A DNA stretch of 7,947 bases, taken from an uncultured Roseburia sp. (GTDB lineage: Bacteria; Bacillota_A; Clostridia; Lachnospirales; Lachnospiraceae). Shown here in pieces: positions 6,281 to 7,947 of the stretch. The notes under the pieces are model-generated. The model worked only from the letters and a program-made list of their open reading frames with translations, was not told the DNA's origin and made no database searches. How positions within the stretch are numbered: the first letter of the stretch is position 1; every line of letters begins with the position of its first letter. The stretch spans positions 1 to 7,947 of the forward strand of contig CAAEAE010000125.1 of NCBI GenBank assembly GCA_900753715.1, read 5' to 3'. The translations under genes and the position numbers were made by a program.

Positions 6281-6448
6281 GTTGTCTGCCTCCTTTCCTC
6301 TAACGCTATACACAGTATACCCAACTCATGCCAATAAAGCTATCACCAATACCACCAATTCGCTCCAAACCGCCCCTGAAATACCACTAAACTTTTTGTC
6401 CTGTCTGCTACCCGGATCTGGGCAGAACCAATAACGCCACGGATGTTC
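6281..6448. promoter_or_regulatory. Region between helicase and recombinase operon: promoter, repeats, left end of element
   Basis: No gene fits here. On the minus strand TATACT (6314-6319) is a likely -10 for the recombinase operon, inside the small dyad TATAC-ACA-GTATA (6307-6319); the -35 (TAGCTT at 17 nt spacing) is weak. Upstream are three direct repeats of the CCAAT type on the plus strand. A weak stem (TCTG...CAGA with inner CCC/GGG, 6404-6426) follows the helicase stop but lacks a T-run. The left boundary of the element must lie in this interval, at no position I can fix. Confidence 0.5.
6329..6360 (+). repeat. Cluster of three CCAAT-type direct repeats upstream of tnpA
   Basis: TGCCAATA (6329-6336), CACCAATA (6344-6351) and CACCAATT (6353-6360) lie in the same orientation with starts 15 and 9 bases apart. 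A further AACCAATA occurs at 6426-6433. They sit between the likely tnpA promoter and the helicase gene, where the left terminus of the element is expected, so they may be accessory (arm-type) binding sites for a recombinase or the TnpC-like protein, or operator sites. Function is inferred from position only. Confidence 0.4.
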
Positions 6449-7947
6449 TCAGCTATAGTACCGCTCCACTTTCCGGCTTCGGATAAAATTTTCTACTTCT
6501 TCGATCCGTTCTGCCATCTGGCACTTTGGCAGTGCTTCCAGAACATCACTCCGATACCTGCCTTTCTTTGCTGTCCGGTGATCCAAAATGGACACAACGC
6601 AGGTGTCCTGCTCCGTGCGGATTGCCCGGCCGAATCCCTGCCGCAGCTTCTTCTGCATATCCGGGACTACGATGGTCTGGATATAGGATTCCAGGGATCG
6701 GTACTGCTCCTTTTGTGCTTCATGGATGGGGTCCGGAACAGAAAATGGCAGTTTTACGATGATGAGAGACGATACCATGTCCCCCGGAAAGTCCACACCT
6801 TCCCAGCAGGAGCCGGCTGCGAACAGCACTGCATTCTCCATCTTCTTAAACCGTGCAATCTCTTCCTGGGAGTTTCTCCATACCTGCACCATCGGGAACG
6901 GGATCTGATCCCGCAAAAGCTGATGCACATTTCCCATCAGGGTATAAGATGTGAACAGTACCAGCGTATGCCCGTAAGTGGAACACACCAGATCACGGAT
7001 CTGCCCGGCAAGCTGCTCGGCCTCTTCCCGGCTCCCCTTTTTTCTTGGTTTTAAATGCTCCGGGATGTAAAGCAGACAGTTCTCTTTGTAACAGAATGGG
7101 GATTCTGCCACACACTCCCGGACGCCCGTTTCTTTTTCCAGCCCGGTCATCTGTCTGATTCTTGCAAAACCGTTCCCGGCTTTTAAGGTGCCGCTGGTTA
7201 AGATCGCCGGAAATCCCCGGCTCCATAAAGTCGCATCCAGATACTTCGGGATCTCCCGGTTGACTGCCATAAAGGTTAAATGTCCCCGGCTGTCCTGCTG
7301 TAAAAACAAAATATATCGCTTGTCGTTCTTTAAAAACCATCCGAACAGCTCTTCCATCTCTTCCATCCGCCGAAAGATCCAGTAAGGAATATTCCCGGCA
7401 AGCCTTTTGATCATAAGCTGAAGCCTTTCCTGCATCTGGGCTAAGGCTGTGCCAGCTCCCGGCGGAAAATAAAAACTTTCTTTTCCAGCCATGTCCTCTG
7501 TGCCATCTTTCCGATGCTTTCGGATCTCCGCCTGAAGTGCAGAAAACCCTTCCATCAGCCGTTTTCCATCCGTGCCTTTATGCTCTCTGCCTAAAAAGTA
7601 AGCAATCTCCTGCACATCTTCCCTTCCAATGCTTCTTCCATACATCTGGCTGGCGGCTTCCGGGAGTTTATGGGCCTCATCCACAACCAGCGCCCTGTAA
7701 TCTGCCAGAAGCGGCCGGTACCCATTTGCCCGGTGCATGGCATCTGCCAGAAGATAATTGTGATTGCAAATCTGTAAAAAAATGTCCTCTTTCCTGGAAC
7801 TATCCAGATGCTTCTGATAACGGCATTCTACTTTTCCCGGACACTCCCTAGGGCAGAATTTTGGTACGCACACCAGCCTGCGGTCAAAACCGCTCAGGTT
7901 ATGTACGGAATCTAAATCAAAGTTATGCCGGAGGGACTTCAATGCCT
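6449..7947 (-). CDS. ATP-dependent DNA helicase, DinG/XPD type (partial, N-terminus outside window)
   Basis: The frame is open to the right edge, so the 5' part with Walker A is missing. About 498 residues are visible; the first TTG in the frame (7942) is not a real start. Counting from that codon, Cys25, Cys30, Cys34 and Cys40 (CVPKFCPRECPGKVEC) are the likely 4Fe-4S ligands of the XPD/DinG class. CNHNYLLAD (59-67) and VVDEAHKLP (86-94, DEAH box) follow. The second helicase domain has LVLFTSYTLM, AGSCWEGVDFPGD (about 375-387) and motif VI QGFGRAIRT (435-443). Such superfamily 2 helicases unwind DNA 5' to 3' in repair and in removing R-loops or other structures. The C-terminus (FIRSRKVERYYS) looks natural, so the element seems to lie after, not within, the gene. 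The gene is visibly richer in GC than the recombinase and cargo genes, as expected for host backbone. I give no symbol because dinG, yoaA and related paralogues cannot be told apart here. Confidence 0.9.
   Translation of the reverse strand, partial: ALKSLRHNFDLDSVHNLSGFDRRLVCVPKFCPRECPGKVECRYQKHLDSSRKEDIFLQICNHNYLLADAMHRANGYRPLLADYRALVVDEAHKLPEAASQMYGRSIGREDVQEIAYFLGREHKGTDGKRLMEGFSALQAEIRKHRKDGTEDMAGKESFYFPPGAGTALAQMQERLQLMIKRLAGNIPYWIFRRMEEMEELFGWFLKNDKRYILFLQQDSRGHLTFMAVNREIPKYLDATLWSRGFPAILTSGTLKAGNGFARIRQMTGLEKETGVRECVAESPFCYKENCLLYIPEHLKPRKKGSREEAEQLAGQIRDLVCSTYGHTLVLFTSYTLMGNVHQLLRDQIPFPMVQVWRNSQEEIARFKKMENAVLFAAGSCWEGVDFPGDMVSSLIIVKLPFSVPDPIHEAQKEQYRSLESYIQTIVVPDMQKKLRQGFGRAIRTEQDTCVVSILDHRTAKKGRYRSDVLEALPKCQMAERIEEVENFIRSRKVERYYS

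Larger units (their letters stand above)
82..6448 (-). mobile_element. Tn554-family-like transposon with three tyrosine recombinases (outer limits given)
   Basis: Between an ABC ATPase fragment and a housekeeping helicase gene lies one co-directional block: three tyrosine recombinases, a TnpC-like coiled-coil protein and one AT-rich cargo gene. Tn554 has the same order (tnpA, tnpB, tnpC, then cargo) with proteins of about 361, 630 and 125 aa. The members here are 376, 585, about 507 and 127 aa. Tn554-type elements are known to lack classical terminal inverted repeats and target duplications, and I found no convincing ones here. The coordinates are the outer limits: the right end is somewhere in 82-163 and the left end in 6281-6448. 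An alternative reading is a RIT (recombinase in trio) type element, but RIT recombinases are usually shorter and not accompanied by a TnpC-like protein. The mobile nature is well supported; family assignment is good but not proven without alignment. Confidence 0.8.

Noticed and set aside
168..6307. The 8-mer AGCGTTAG occurs near the right end (168-175, plus strand) and inverted upstream of tnpA (6300-6307).
   Set aside because: The right copy is inside the cargo coding sequence and the match does not extend; a chance match of this size is plausible.
6281..6313. An upstream GTG start for tnpA at 6313, adding 11 residues.
   Set aside because: It has no ribosome binding site and overlaps the likely promoter, whereas the ATG at 6280 has AAAGGAGG at ideal distance.
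84..6360. AATTGG at 84-89 and its inverse CCAATT at 6355-6360 could be terminal inverted repeats of the element.
   Set aside because: Only 6 bp match with no extension inward. Given the two search intervals, a 6-bp match is expected by chance, and Tn554-type elements are not known for such repeats.
6993..7340. Open frames inside the helicase gene and many plus-strand frames across the window.
   Set aside because: They are shadows of the minus-strand genes: no plausible ribosome binding sites, no recognisable domains, and odd composition.

Overview
The window looks like chromosomal DNA of a low-to-mid GC Firmicute, most likely a gut Lachnospiraceae-type Clostridium (inference from the style of the DinG-type helicase, strong AAGGAGG-like ribosome binding sites and base composition). 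Every recognisable gene reads on the minus strand, so the biological order runs from high to low coordinates.

Right side (6449 to the window edge): the C-terminal two thirds or so of a DinG/XPD-type superfamily 2 helicase with its iron-sulfur cysteines, DEAH box and C-terminal helicase motifs. This is host backbone; its Walker A end lies outside the window.

Centre (about 1500 to 6300): a tightly packed cassette of four genes, in transcription order a tyrosine recombinase of 376 aa, a second of 585 aa, a third of about 507 aa, and a small coiled-coil protein of 127 aa resembling TnpC/DUF6262. Gaps are 6 nt or genes overlap, so it is read as one coupled operon. The layout (TnpA, TnpB, TnpC on one strand, cargo following tnpC) matches the Tn554 family of tyrosine-recombinase transposons, with one extra large recombinase compared with Tn554 itself.

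Left side (164 to 1372): a single AT-rich cargo gene of 402 aa with its own promoter, which carries two perfect palindromes at the -10 box and in the -35/-10 spacer. The N-terminal part has an RH-x2-EL-x-LK helix and a later H-S-x-E-x-L-x-KL helix that recall HEPN-fold proteins; I do not recognise the full protein. As the only cargo of the element, it is the best candidate for an undescribed function, possibly defence related (inference).

Far left (1 to 81): a fragment of an ECF-transporter ATPase gene (EcfA2 type) that starts abruptly at its Walker B/D-loop motif. Its N-terminal half is not on the other side of the element, where the helicase gene stands instead. So the element's two flanks do not come from one simple insertion, which suggests a rearrangement, deletion or carry-over event. 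Exact element ends could not be fixed: the right end lies between about 82 and 163, the left end between about 6281 and 6448. No RNA genes or CRISPR arrays were seen, and no gene-free stretch exceeds 300 bases.
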